Source: an uncultured Sphingobium sp. (lineage in GTDB: Bacteria; Pseudomonadota; Alphaproteobacteria; Sphingomonadales; Sphingomonadaceae). Taken from it: a DNA stretch of 5,760 nt. The notes under the pieces were generated by a model. It was not told the DNA's origin, made no database searches, and was given only the letters and a program-made list of their open reading frames with translations. This document shows positions 1 to 5,519 of the stretch, in pieces. Location of the stretch: assembly GCA_913773715.1 (NCBI GenBank), contig CAJYHD010000560.1, positions 1 to 5,760 of the forward strand. The letters are read 5' to 3'. The position numbers and the translations under genes are program-made. Position 1 is the stretch's first letter; each line of letters opens with the position of its first letter.

Positions 1-127
1 CGTCGGTGGTGCGCTGGCAGGCCGGGCGATCGACACGCGTGGTGATCGCGCAACCGGCACGATCCTGGGCGCCGCTGGTGGCGCACTGCTCGGCAAGGCA
101 ATCGACAGCAAGCGAACCTGCCGCTGA
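1..127 (+). CDS. Glycine-zipper envelope protein, C-terminal fragment
   Basis: Only the last 41 residues and the stop codon (TGA at 125-127) lie in the window; the reading frame enters at base 2. The visible part is two Gly/Ala-rich hydrophobic stretches, GGALAGRAID and then GTILGAAGGALLGKAID, separated by a short charged linker (TRGDRAT), and it ends in the basic tail SKRTCR. Small residues spaced every three to four positions, repeated twice, are typical of the glycine-zipper 2TM family (17 kDa surface-antigen-like, often outer-membrane lipoproteins) and suggest helix packing in a membrane. The signal sequence and any lipobox would lie upstream, outside the window, so lipoprotein status cannot be judged. 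A strong hairpin terminator follows 19 bp after the stop. The family call rests on composition and pattern only; the exact function is unknown. Confidence 0.7.
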   Translation, partial: VGGALAGRAIDTRGDRATGTILGAAGGALLGKAIDSKRTCR

Positions 128-146
128 TTGATCTTTTACGGAATAA

Positions 147-181
147 AAAAGGGGCGCTACCGACATGGGAGCGCCCCTTTT
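147..181. terminator. Bidirectional intrinsic terminator between convergent genes
   Basis: A perfect 12-bp inverted repeat pairs AAAAGGGGCGCT (147-158) with AGCGCCCCTTTT (170-181) around an 11-nt loop. Read on the + strand it ends in four T residues, serving the glycine-zipper gene that stops at 127. Read on the - strand, the run of A at 145-150 becomes a six-T tract, serving the secreted-protein gene that stops at 197. The GC-rich core of eight pairs flanked by A/T pairs is the classic Rho-independent form, and it sits 15-19 bp from each stop codon. Confidence 0.93.
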
Positions 182-196
182 CGATAAGATTAAATC

Positions 197-481
197 TTAG
201 TTCGAGGCCGCGCCCCGCGCTTCCTCGACTTCGAAGGCAACCTGATGGCCACCCGACACGCCCGACACCTTGCCGTTACGCACGGCGAGGTTGAACGCAA
301 CCGCGTCCGGGAAGCGACGGCCGGAAATGACCTTGCCGCTCTTCGTGTCCTTCACCTGATAGACATAGGTGTAGCCTTCATGCGTGAAACGCTGCTTGGG
401 CGCGTCTTCGGCAGCGATGGCCGCAGTGGAGGAAAGGGCGCCGACAACGGCGGTAGCAATGAACTTGGACAGCATTCGCAT
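197..481 (-). CDS. Small secreted/periplasmic protein of unknown function
   Basis: A 94-residue protein. Residues 1-24 form a clear Sec signal peptide: basic start (MRMLSK), a hydrophobic core around 8-22, and an Ala-rich end with likely cleavage after Ala23 or Ala24, before EDAPKQ. The mature part of about 70 residues is a compact, probably beta-rich domain containing GYTYVYQVKD (residues 37-46), a basic KSGKVISGRR segment, and HQVAFEV near the end. It has no cysteine, membrane segment or catalytic motif that I can recognise. The start at 481 is supported by AAGGAG on the - strand (489-494), seven nt before ATG; a second ATG two codons in is less well spaced. I do not recognise a named family; it resembles the small conserved exported hypothetical proteins common in sphingomonads. 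It lies downstream of the EVE gene on the same strand, separated by 128 bp, so it probably has its own promoter. Confidence 0.85.
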   Translation of the reverse strand: MRMLSKFIATAVVGALSSTAAIAAEDAPKQRFTHEGYTYVYQVKDTKSGKVISGRRFPDAVAFNLAVRNGKVSGVSGGHQVAFEVEEARGAASN

Positions 482-488
482 GGGTGTG

Positions 489-494
489 CTCCTT
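489..494 (-). promoter_or_regulatory. Ribosome binding site of the small secreted protein
   Basis: AAGGAG on the - strand, seven nucleotides before the ATG at 481-479. It decides the start in favour of the first Met over the one two codons later. Confidence 0.75.
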
Positions 495-609
495 GTGAAT
501 GCCGATCAAACACCTCTGGATATTCTTGTTCTGTTGCCTCCAACCTATGTTTCATCGGCGAAACGGCAATCGCAAAAGGCATCGGACCGATTGCACCAAA
601 CGCAACCGA

Positions 610-1017
610 TTACGCCTTCGACAGTGCCACGATATGGTCGAACTGTGCCTTGGTCAGCGGCGAGACCGACAAGCGCGACTGACGCAGCATCACCATGTCC
701 GAAAGCGCGGGATCAGCTTTCATCGTCTTGAGCGTCACCGGCTTTTTCAGTTTTTCCTTCGGCGCGACATGGACCGCGATCCATTTGCCGGTCTGGTCCG
801 TGCTGTCAGGAGCGGCTTCCTCCGCGATCATCATGATGCCGACCGCTTCGACACCGATGTTGCTGTGATAGAAGAGCGAAAGATCGCCCTTGCGCATCGC
901 ACGCATGTGCCCCTGCGCGGCATGGTTCCGCACGCCGTCCCACTCGGCTTGCCCCTTTTCGACCAGATCGTCGTAGGAAAAGACGTCGGGTTCCGATTTC
1001 ATCAGCCAATAGTTCAT
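610..1017 (-). CDS. EVE domain-containing protein (THYN1/PUA-like fold)
   Basis: A 135-residue protein consisting of a single EVE domain, the usual length for the bacterial family. Visible hallmarks are the N-terminal WLMKSEP (residues 4-10), WDGVRNHAA (26-34), GDLSLFYHSN (44-53), the core strand WIAVHV around 79-84, and RQSRLSVSPL (112-121). These match the family that includes human thymocyte nuclear protein 1; EVE domains belong to the PUA/ASCH superfamily, and family work links them to recognition of modified bases in nucleic acid. The ligand of this protein cannot be deduced from sequence. The start at 1017 is fixed by AAGGAGG (1022-1028, - strand) four nt before ATG. It is divergent from the dioxygenase gene, and a receiver-like frame stops directly before its ATG. 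The protein is cytoplasmic, with no signal peptide. Identification as EVE is firm; its role in the cell is open. Confidence 0.93.
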   Translation of the reverse strand: MNYWLMKSEPDVFSYDDLVEKGQAEWDGVRNHAAQGHMRAMRKGDLSLFYHSNIGVEAVGIMMIAEEAAPDSTDQTGKWIAVHVAPKEKLKKPVTLKTMKADPALSDMVMLRQSRLSVSPLTKAQFDHIVALSKA

Positions 1018-1140
1018 TTAGCCTCCTTGCAACAGCGGTCGGGCGCGATCAAGGATGACAGCATAGGAAACGGGCTTCGAGATGATCGATGCCGCGCCGA
1101 TGAGATTGTGGAGAATATTCGTGTCGCAGATGATTTTGGA
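1018..1140 (-). pseudogene. Possible receiver-domain remnant upstream of the EVE gene
   Basis: On the - strand, a frame open for 40 codons runs from a stop complementary to 1141-1143 to a TAA (complement of 1018-1020) that touches the EVE start codon as TAAATG. Its second half reads GAASIISKPVSYAVILD followed by RARPLLQGG. This has the look of the end of a response-regulator receiver domain: a hydrophobic strand, the conserved Lys-Pro pair, then an amphipathic helix ending in LL. There is no ATG in the frame and no phosphoacceptor region, so if real it is a decayed 3' end. It overlaps the start of the divergent dioxygenase gene. Chance resemblance in GC-rich DNA is a serious alternative. Confidence 0.25.
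1022..1028 (-). promoter_or_regulatory. Strong ribosome binding site of the EVE gene
   Basis: AAGGAGG on the - strand, four nt before the ATG at 1017-1015. It is the best Shine-Dalgarno match in the window, though spaced slightly closer than ideal. The only -10-like element nearby is TATGCT (complement of 1060-1065), with no convincing -35 box, so I do not call a promoter. Confidence 0.7.
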
Positions 1141-2068
1141 TCAGGTACCTGTCCTGTCCATGGCCGAAATGAACAAGCCCGACTTCGCGCAGGCATTCGG
1201 TCGATCTTTCCAGCGCTTCGGTTTCGCGATGGTGCGCGACCATGGGATGGATCAGCAATTGATCGATGACAGCTGGGATCTGGCCCGCCGCTTCTTTGCG
1301 ATGCCCGAAGACCTGAAACGCCATTACGATGCCAAGTCCAATGGCGGCCAGCGGGGCTATACCGCTTTTGGAACGGAGATCGCCAAGGGCGCGAGCGAGA
1401 ATGACCTCAAGGAATTCTGGCATGTCGGCCGCGACCTCGCGCCTGGCGACCCGCTCGCGGAGATGATGCCACCCAACATCTGGCCTGCCGAAATGCCGGA
1501 GTTCAAGCCGGTCTTTGCCAAGCTTTACGCCGAGTTCGATCGGGTTGGCGCTGAACTGCTGTCCGCCATCGCGCTCTATTTGGGGCTGGAGGAACGCTGG
1601 TTCGATAGGCCGATCAAGGACGGCAATTCAATCCTGCGCCTGCTCCACTATCCGCCCGTCTCACCACAAGCGCCCGGCATTCGTGCCGGCGCGCATGAGG
1701 ACATCAACCTCATCACGCTGTTACTGGGGGCGGAGGAAGGTGGGCTGGAACTGAAGGACCGTGGCGGCAACTGGCTACCCGTCGTACCGCCGCCCGGCGC
1801 GCTGGCCATCAATGTTGGCGACATGCTCCAGCGGCTGACCAACCAAGTGCTGCCCTCGACCAGCCACCGCGTCGTCAATCCGCCGCCGGAACGTCGCGGC
1901 CACTCCCGCTATTCGATGCCGTTCTTCCTGCATCTGCGGCCCGATTTCATGATCGACGCCCTGCCTCAGTGCGTCACCCCCGACAATCCGCGCCGGCAGG
2001 AGCCGATCAGTGCGCATGATTATCTGACCGAACGACTGATCGAAATCGGCCTCATCAAGAAAGGCTGA
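1121..2068 (+). CDS. Isopenicillin N synthase family 2OG-Fe(II) dioxygenase
   Basis: A cytoplasmic non-haem iron oxygenase of 315 residues when started at GTG 1121. The N-terminal DIOX_N-like part contains GRSFQRFGFAMVRDHG (residues 27-42), the usual substrate-side opening. The C-terminal double-stranded beta-helix holds the iron triad His192-x-Asp194 (in GAHEDINLITLLL) and His249 (TSHRVVNP), and the 2-oxoglutarate-binding Arg263-x-Ser265 (RYSMPFF). All key residues are present, so the enzyme should be active; family members use O2 and usually 2-oxoglutarate, but the substrate cannot be read from sequence. Start choice: GGAGA at 1110-1114 lies six nt before GTG 1121; ATG 1130 is too far from it, and ATG 1082 would add 13 unlikely residues with no binding site. 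Divergent from the EVE gene. The call is firm at family level; ethylene-forming or antibiotic-type roles would be guesses. Confidence 0.93.
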   Translation: MSQMILDQVPVLSMAEMNKPDFAQAFGRSFQRFGFAMVRDHGMDQQLIDDSWDLARRFFAMPEDLKRHYDAKSNGGQRGYTAFGTEIAKGASENDLKEFWHVGRDLAPGDPLAEMMPPNIWPAEMPEFKPVFAKLYAEFDRVGAELLSAIALYLGLEERWFDRPIKDGNSILRLLHYPPVSPQAPGIRAGAHEDINLITLLLGAEEGGLELKDRGGNWLPVVPPPGALAINVGDMLQRLTNQVLPSTSHRVVNPPPERRGHSRYSMPFFLHLRPDFMIDALPQCVTPDNPRRQEPISAHDYLTERLIEIGLIKKG

Positions 2069-2080
2069 TCGGGTCGATCA
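2066..2080. other. 15-bp inverted repeat built from two facing stop codons
   Basis: TGATCG (2066-2071), GGT, CGATCA (2075-2080). The left TGA is the stop of the dioxygenase gene and the right TCA is the complement of the folB TGA. The 6-bp arms with a 3-nt loop could form a small hairpin in both transcripts, but no T-tract follows on either side, so it is at best a weak terminator. Confidence 0.4.
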
Positions 2081-2512
2081 TTTCCGCGAGCGGCCAAGCG
2101 TGATTCCGATTTCCTCGCCCCGCTCGCTCAGTGCCAGCTTGACGATCTTTACCTCGACATGGCTGACCCTGTCATCTTGAAGCATGACGGTGTCGATGAT
2201 GTGATCGGCCACCGCCTCGATCAGCGTGAAATGCACGCCTTCGGGCAAGGCCGTGGTCGCAGCATGCTTCAGGTCCATATAGTTTTTCGAATGGGTCAGC
2301 GGCGTCGCCGGGTCATAATGATCGGCGATCTTCAGCTTCGCCCGAACCGAGATGCGCAGCGGTTGGGGAAGGTGCGTCTCTTCCGAATAGATGCCGGTCA
2401 GGACATCGACATGCAGATCGTTGACCTCGAGGGTAAGAAAATCGTCAAAAGCCGTGTGCATGGTTCGCCGCATCGTAATGGCCGCCGCCAAGGACAGCGG
2501 GGGCAGTTTCAT
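2078..2512 (-). CDS. folB: Dihydroneopterin aldolase
   Basis: Converts 7,8-dihydroneopterin to 6-hydroxymethyl-dihydropterin plus glycolaldehyde in folate synthesis. From remembered family sequences I align the four active-site positions of Staphylococcus aureus DHNA (Glu22, Tyr54, Glu74, Lys100) to Glu45 in TGIYSEETHLPQ, Tyr78 in HSKNYMDL, Glu99 in FTLIEAVADHI and Lys125 in VKIVKLAL, counted from the longest start. All four are present. The usual Pro close after the lysine is missing here. The length from about residue 18 to 144 fits the family (about 120 residues), so the first 13-17 residues are probably not translated: no start has a good Shine-Dalgarno, and ATG 2473 or ATG 2461 are as likely as ATG 2512. 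The gene stands alone on its strand, away from folP/folK. It faces the dioxygenase gene with a 9-bp gap and is divergent from the acetyltransferase gene. Confidence 0.88.
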   Translation of the reverse strand: MKLPPLSLAAAITMRRTMHTAFDDFLTLEVNDLHVDVLTGIYSEETHLPQPLRISVRAKLKIADHYDPATPLTHSKNYMDLKHAATTALPEGVHFTLIEAVADHIIDTVMLQDDRVSHVEVKIVKLALSERGEEIGITLGRSRK

Positions 2513-2590
2513 CTTTCATTTTGCGGCGCGCTCGCTACAAGCCCGCCGCTCGGCGCGGTCCATGCGCCATTGAAGGCGGATCGGCAAGAC

Positions 2591-3109
2591 GTGTCTCAGA
2601 TTGTGCCCCTCGACACCCAATCAGCGCAAGCGATCGAGCGCCTGCTCGACATAGCGTTCGGGCCGGATCGCCACCTTCGCACCGCCTACCGGATCCGAGA
2701 AGGCATGGCTTGGTTGCCGAAGTTGTCCTTCGCCATGATCGATGATGCCGGTGGGCTGATCGGTACGCTGCAAAGCTGGCCAGTAGCGTTGATCGGCCCC
2801 GGCGGCGAGCGCACGCCGCTCGTCATGATCGGGCCGGTGGCGGTGGAACCTACACACCAGAATGGCGGCCACGGTCGCGCGCTGATGGACGAGGTCGTCG
2901 CAACCGCGCGGAAGACCGCCGCTGACCCGCTGATGATGATTGGCGACCCGGAATATTATGGCCGCTTTTGGGGTTTTTCGGCGGAGCATACCGGCGGATG
3001 GTCCGCACCCGGCCCGTTTGAGCCGCGCCGCCTGCTCGCCCTTGCCATCGATGATCGGCCGATAGCCGCATCAGGCGTGCTAGGCCCTAGGTTGGCAGTG
3101 ACCGCCTGA
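2591..3109 (+). CDS. GNAT family N-acetyltransferase (YhbS-like)
   Basis: A 172-residue protein with the GNAT order of elements: an N-terminal helix region with AQAIERLLDIAFG (residues 12-24), strands around LSFAMIDDAGGLIGTLQSW (45-63), the acetyl-CoA motif A region VMIGPVAVEPTHQNGGHGRAL (78-98, pyrophosphate loop QNGGHG at 90-95), and the late motif IGDPEYYGRFWGF (117-129) that is typical of the YhbS/COG3153 branch. The acceptor substrate is unknown. The frame has no suitable ATG; GTG 2591 is chosen because AAGGCGGA lies at 2573-2580 and the domain begins right after it. The same frame stays open upstream to 2159, but that part is antisense to folB. It is followed after 46 bp by the DUF1285 gene and may be the first gene of that operon. 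Family call firm, start moderately sure. Confidence 0.87.
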   Translation: MSQIVPLDTQSAQAIERLLDIAFGPDRHLRTAYRIREGMAWLPKLSFAMIDDAGGLIGTLQSWPVALIGPGGERTPLVMIGPVAVEPTHQNGGHGRALMDEVVATARKTAADPLMMIGDPEYYGRFWGFSAEHTGGWSAPGPFEPRRLLALAIDDRPIAASGVLGPRLAVTA

Positions 3110-3155
3110 CCAAATCTTCTTTGCCTTCGGTCGAGCGCATGCCTATCTGCGCATC

Positions 3156-3722
3156 ATGCCGATGCAGCCCGCTCCCGATCTTGCCGACCTTTCCCTGACA
3201 GATATTGCGCGTCTTCTCAAAGAAAAGCGCCTGCCGCCCGTTGAGCAATGGAACCCCACCCATTGCGGCGACAGCGAAATGCGGATCGCGCGCGACGGCA
3301 CTTGGTATCATCAGGGATCACCGATCGGTCGAGAAGCAATGGTGCGCCTGTTTTCGAGCATCCTGCGCCGCGAGCCGGATGGCCGTCATGTCCTCGTCAC
3401 CCCAGTCGAAAAGCTGGACATCGAAGTCGAGGACGCGGCCTTCGTCGCGGTCGAACTCAAGAGCGAAGGCACGGACGCCGAACGCCGCATGGCCTTCCGG
3501 CTGAATAGCGGAGATATGGTGCTAGCAGGGTCGGACCATCCCCTCACCATTCGCAACGGCGCTGACGGCCCGCATCCCTATCTTGCGGTGAGGGGCGGGC
3601 TGGAGGCGTTGGTCTCCCGCAGCGTCTATTATGAACTCGCCAATCTCGCCATGGAGGAAGAGGGCGAGCCGCTTGGCCTCTGGAGCGACGGTGTTTTCTT
3701 CCCGCTGGAAGCAACGGCATGA
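3156..3722 (+). CDS. DUF1285 domain-containing protein
   Basis: A 188-residue cytoplasmic protein matching the DUF1285 family over nearly its full length. Recognisable blocks are VEQWNPTHCGDSEMRIARDG (residues 29-48), TWYHQGSPIGREAMVRLFSS (49-68), the ILRREPDG turn, VLVTPVEKLDIEVEDAAFVA (79-98), HPLTIRN (128-134) and PHPYLAVRGGLEALVSRSVYY (139-159). The biochemical function of the family is not known to me. No signal peptide or membrane segment is visible. The start is uncertain: ATG 3156 and ATG 3162 are both in frame and neither has a clear Shine-Dalgarno. Its stop overlaps the Nudix start as ATGA (3719-3722), so translation is coupled to CoA pyrophosphatase and, through it, to cca. This arrangement suggests a shared housekeeping role, but that is inference. 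Confidence 0.92.
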   Translation: MPMQPAPDLADLSLTDIARLLKEKRLPPVEQWNPTHCGDSEMRIARDGTWYHQGSPIGREAMVRLFSSILRREPDGRHVLVTPVEKLDIEVEDAAFVAVELKSEGTDAERRMAFRLNSGDMVLAGSDHPLTIRNGADGPHPYLAVRGGLEALVSRSVYYELANLAMEEEGEPLGLWSDGVFFPLEATA

Positions 3723-4330
3723 TGCTGGCGGAGCGGCTGCGCGCCGCGCTGACGCAAGGGCATCAGCGGCCCGACATGATCGCGCTGTCGGAGACGCGCG
3801 ATCCCCGGATCAAGGGCGATATGACGCTTGCGCCAGCCGCCGTGTTGGTCGCAGTCACCGATCGCGCCGAGCCTGGAATTATTCTGACGCAACGGTCGTC
3901 CAAACTGCGGCAACACGCTGGGCAGATCGCCTTCCCTGGCGGGCGAGTCGATGAAGGGGATGCGGACGAAATTGCCGGCGCCTTGCGAGAAGCGAAGGAG
4001 GAGATCGGCCTGCCGCCCGACAAGGCCGATGTCGTTGGCATCACCGACCGCTATCATAGCTTTACCGGCTTCGACATCGTCCCCGTACTCGCCGTCATCC
4101 CCCCCGACCTTCCGCTCCAAGCTCAAGAAGCCGAAGTCGCCGACTGGTTCGAGGTGCCAATATCCTTCGCCTTCGACCCGGCCAATCAGCTTCAGCGAGA
4201 AATGCAATTTGAGGGGCGCGCGCGTCCCTATTATGAGATCAACTGGGAAGGGCGACGCATCTGGGGCATTACCGCAGCGATCATCGTCAACCTCTCGCGA
4301 AGGCTCGGCTATGACCGTCAGGCTGCCTGA
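3719..4330 (+). CDS. CoA pyrophosphatase, Nudix hydrolase (NudL/UPF0035-like)
   Basis: A 203-residue Nudix enzyme predicted to cleave coenzyme A or its derivatives to phosphopantetheine and 3',5'-ADP. Two signatures support the CoA-specific branch: the NuCoA/UPF0035 motif ILTQRSSKLRQHAGQIAFPG (residues 55-74), and the Nudix box from GGRVDEGDAD (74-83) through ALREAKEEIGL (88-98), with the metal-binding REAKEE intact. The box spacing differs from the generic GX5EX7REUXEEXGU, with the Glu between Gly and Arg not in its standard place; my recollection is that this is usual in the CoA subfamily rather than a defect. The length fits NudL-type enzymes. GGAAG at 3707-3711 precedes ATG 3719 by seven nt; a second ATG at 3722 is possible. 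It overlaps the DUF1285 stop by 4 nt and the cca start by 20 nt, which indicates translational coupling. Confidence 0.93.
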   Translation: MMLAERLRAALTQGHQRPDMIALSETRDPRIKGDMTLAPAAVLVAVTDRAEPGIILTQRSSKLRQHAGQIAFPGGRVDEGDADEIAGALREAKEEIGLPPDKADVVGITDRYHSFTGFDIVPVLAVIPPDLPLQAQEAEVADWFEVPISFAFDPANQLQREMQFEGRARPYYEINWEGRRIWGITAAIIVNLSRRLGYDRQAA

Positions 4331-5519
4331 CGCCGAGTGGCGCCACCGTGCCGGGTTGGACGAATTGCTCGACGTTCTCGGCACAGCGAAAGGAACGGCG
4401 CGCTTTGTCGGCGGCGCGGTGCGGGATGGACTGCTAGGCCTGCCCGTCAACGACCTCGACATAGCCACAAGCCTCGCGCCGCAGGAAGTCCTCGATCGTC
4501 TAAACGTGGCCGGGATCAAGGCCGTGCCGACCGGTATCGATCATGGGACGATAACGGCCGTTCTAGAAGGATGGCCGGTCGAGATTACGACGCTACGTCG
4601 CGACGTCAGCACTGACGGGCGTCGAGCGACGATCGCTTATACTGATGATTGGCGCGAAGACGCGGCCCGGCGCGACTTTACGATCAATGCACTGTACGCC
4701 GATCCCGCTACCGGCGCGATCAGCGATTATTTCGGTGGTGTCGCAGACCTTGAGGCTCGGCGCGTGCGCTTCATCGGCGACGCGTCCGAGCGGATCGCCG
4801 AAGATCATCTGCGTATCCTGCGCTATTTTCGTTTCCTCGCACGCTATGGCGACAATGAAGTGGACAGTTGTGCCTATGATGCGTGCCGGGCTGGCGCTAA
4901 CAGCTTGATGGCGCTGTCCCGCGAGCGGATTGCCGACGAGTTGATGAAGCTATTGAGTGTCATTTCGCCTGTCCTGGCGATCCGCTTGATGGTCAATGGT
5001 GGTATCCTGAAACCCGTTCTTCCTGAAATTGATGGCGATGCGGTAGATCGGCTCGAACAGCTTGTCGCACGCGAAAAGGCCTCGGCAACTCCCCCATCTT
5101 CAATTCGTCGCCTTGCAGCTTTGCTGCCGGATGCGGTGGCGGCGGAACAGGTTGCCGCTCGCCTCAAACTTTCCCACAAGGCTCGCAAGCGGATCGCCTT
5201 GGCATTGAACGAAAGCGGTCGGCAGGTGAACCCGCGCGCGTTGGCACACATGTCGGGAACCGAAGCAGCTGTGGACAATATCCTGCTCACATCAGAGCGG
5301 CCATTGTCCGATCTCGAACCTTTGTCGGATTGGACGCCGCCCGCCCTGCCAATCAGCGGCGGCGCTTTGATCCAGCGCGGCCTTAAACCCGGCCCCGACG
5401 TTGCGAAAGCGCTTCAGGTGGTGGAGGCGCAATGGGTCGCGGAGGACTTCCCCAATGCGTCGCGGGTGGGTGAAATCGCCGATCAGACCGTTTCGAAATT
5501 CCAGCGCGCGCGCCAATAA
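4311..5519 (+). CDS. cca: CCA tRNA nucleotidyltransferase (class II)
   Basis: A 402-residue nucleotidyltransferase that adds or repairs the 3'-terminal CCA of tRNA. Motif A is FVGGAVRDGLLGLPVNDLDI (residues 32-51) with metal-binding Asp48 and Asp50. Motif B is ARRDFTINALY (119-129), the ribose-binding RRD-N element. Motif C is DYFGGVADLEARRVRFIGD (139-157). The nucleotide-template motif D is EDHLRILRYFRF (164-175, Glu164-Asp165 and Arg168), and the following ALSRERIADELMKLL segment (201-215) fits motif E. The C-terminal helical tRNA-binding part is present and no HD phosphohydrolase motif is seen. A poly(A) polymerase of the same superfamily is the alternative, but the length and motif set favour CCA addition. 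ATG 4311 is preceded by GAAGG (4299-4303), seven nt away. It overlaps the Nudix stop by 20 nt. The last 12 codons are antisense to the end of the EAL gene. Confidence 0.94.
   Translation: MTVRLPDAEWRHRAGLDELLDVLGTAKGTARFVGGAVRDGLLGLPVNDLDIATSLAPQEVLDRLNVAGIKAVPTGIDHGTITAVLEGWPVEITTLRRDVSTDGRRATIAYTDDWREDAARRDFTINALYADPATGAISDYFGGVADLEARRVRFIGDASERIAEDHLRILRYFRFLARYGDNEVDSCAYDACRAGANSLMALSRERIADELMKLLSVISPVLAIRLMVNGGILKPVLPEIDGDAVDRLEQLVAREKASATPPSSIRRLAALLPDAVAAEQVAARLKLSHKARKRIALALNESGRQVNPRALAHMSGTEAAVDNILLTSERPLSDLEPLSDWTPPALPISGGALIQRGLKPGPDVAKALQVVEAQWVAEDFPNASRVGEIADQTVSKFQRARQ

Noticed and set aside
550..566. Small inverted repeat GTTTC-ATCGGC-GAAAC downstream of the EVE stop as a terminator
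   Set aside because: The 5-bp stem is AT-rich, lacks a T-tract on the EVE transcript and could easily occur by chance. No other gene or element is seen in 495-609.
1082..1120. ATG 1082 as start of the dioxygenase
   Set aside because: No ribosome binding site precedes it, while GTG 1121 has GGAGA six nt upstream and gives the expected N-terminus.
499..1269. Long + strand open frame of 256 codons across the EVE gene
   Set aside because: It is antisense to the clearly recognisable EVE protein, rich in Arg/His as expected of a shadow frame in GC-rich DNA, and has no domain.
2159..2590. Upstream 144 codons of the frame that contains the GNAT gene
   Set aside because: They run antisense through folB, whose catalytic residues are conserved; GNAT homology begins only after GTG 2591.
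3080..3090. Palindrome CTAGG-C-CCTAG at the end of the GNAT gene
   Set aside because: The single-base loop cannot form a hairpin, the site lies inside coding sequence, and no repeat of it is seen elsewhere in the window.
3951..4310. 120-codon N-terminal extension of the cca frame
   Set aside because: It overlaps the Nudix gene in another frame and is Arg/Ser/Pro-rich; the cca start at 4311 has its own Shine-Dalgarno and matches the family N-terminus.
3629..4519. - strand open frame of 296 codons opposite the Nudix and cca genes
   Set aside because: It covers two strong, motif-confirmed genes on the other strand, and its translation is low-complexity Arg/Ser/Pro-rich at the start, with no family resemblance.
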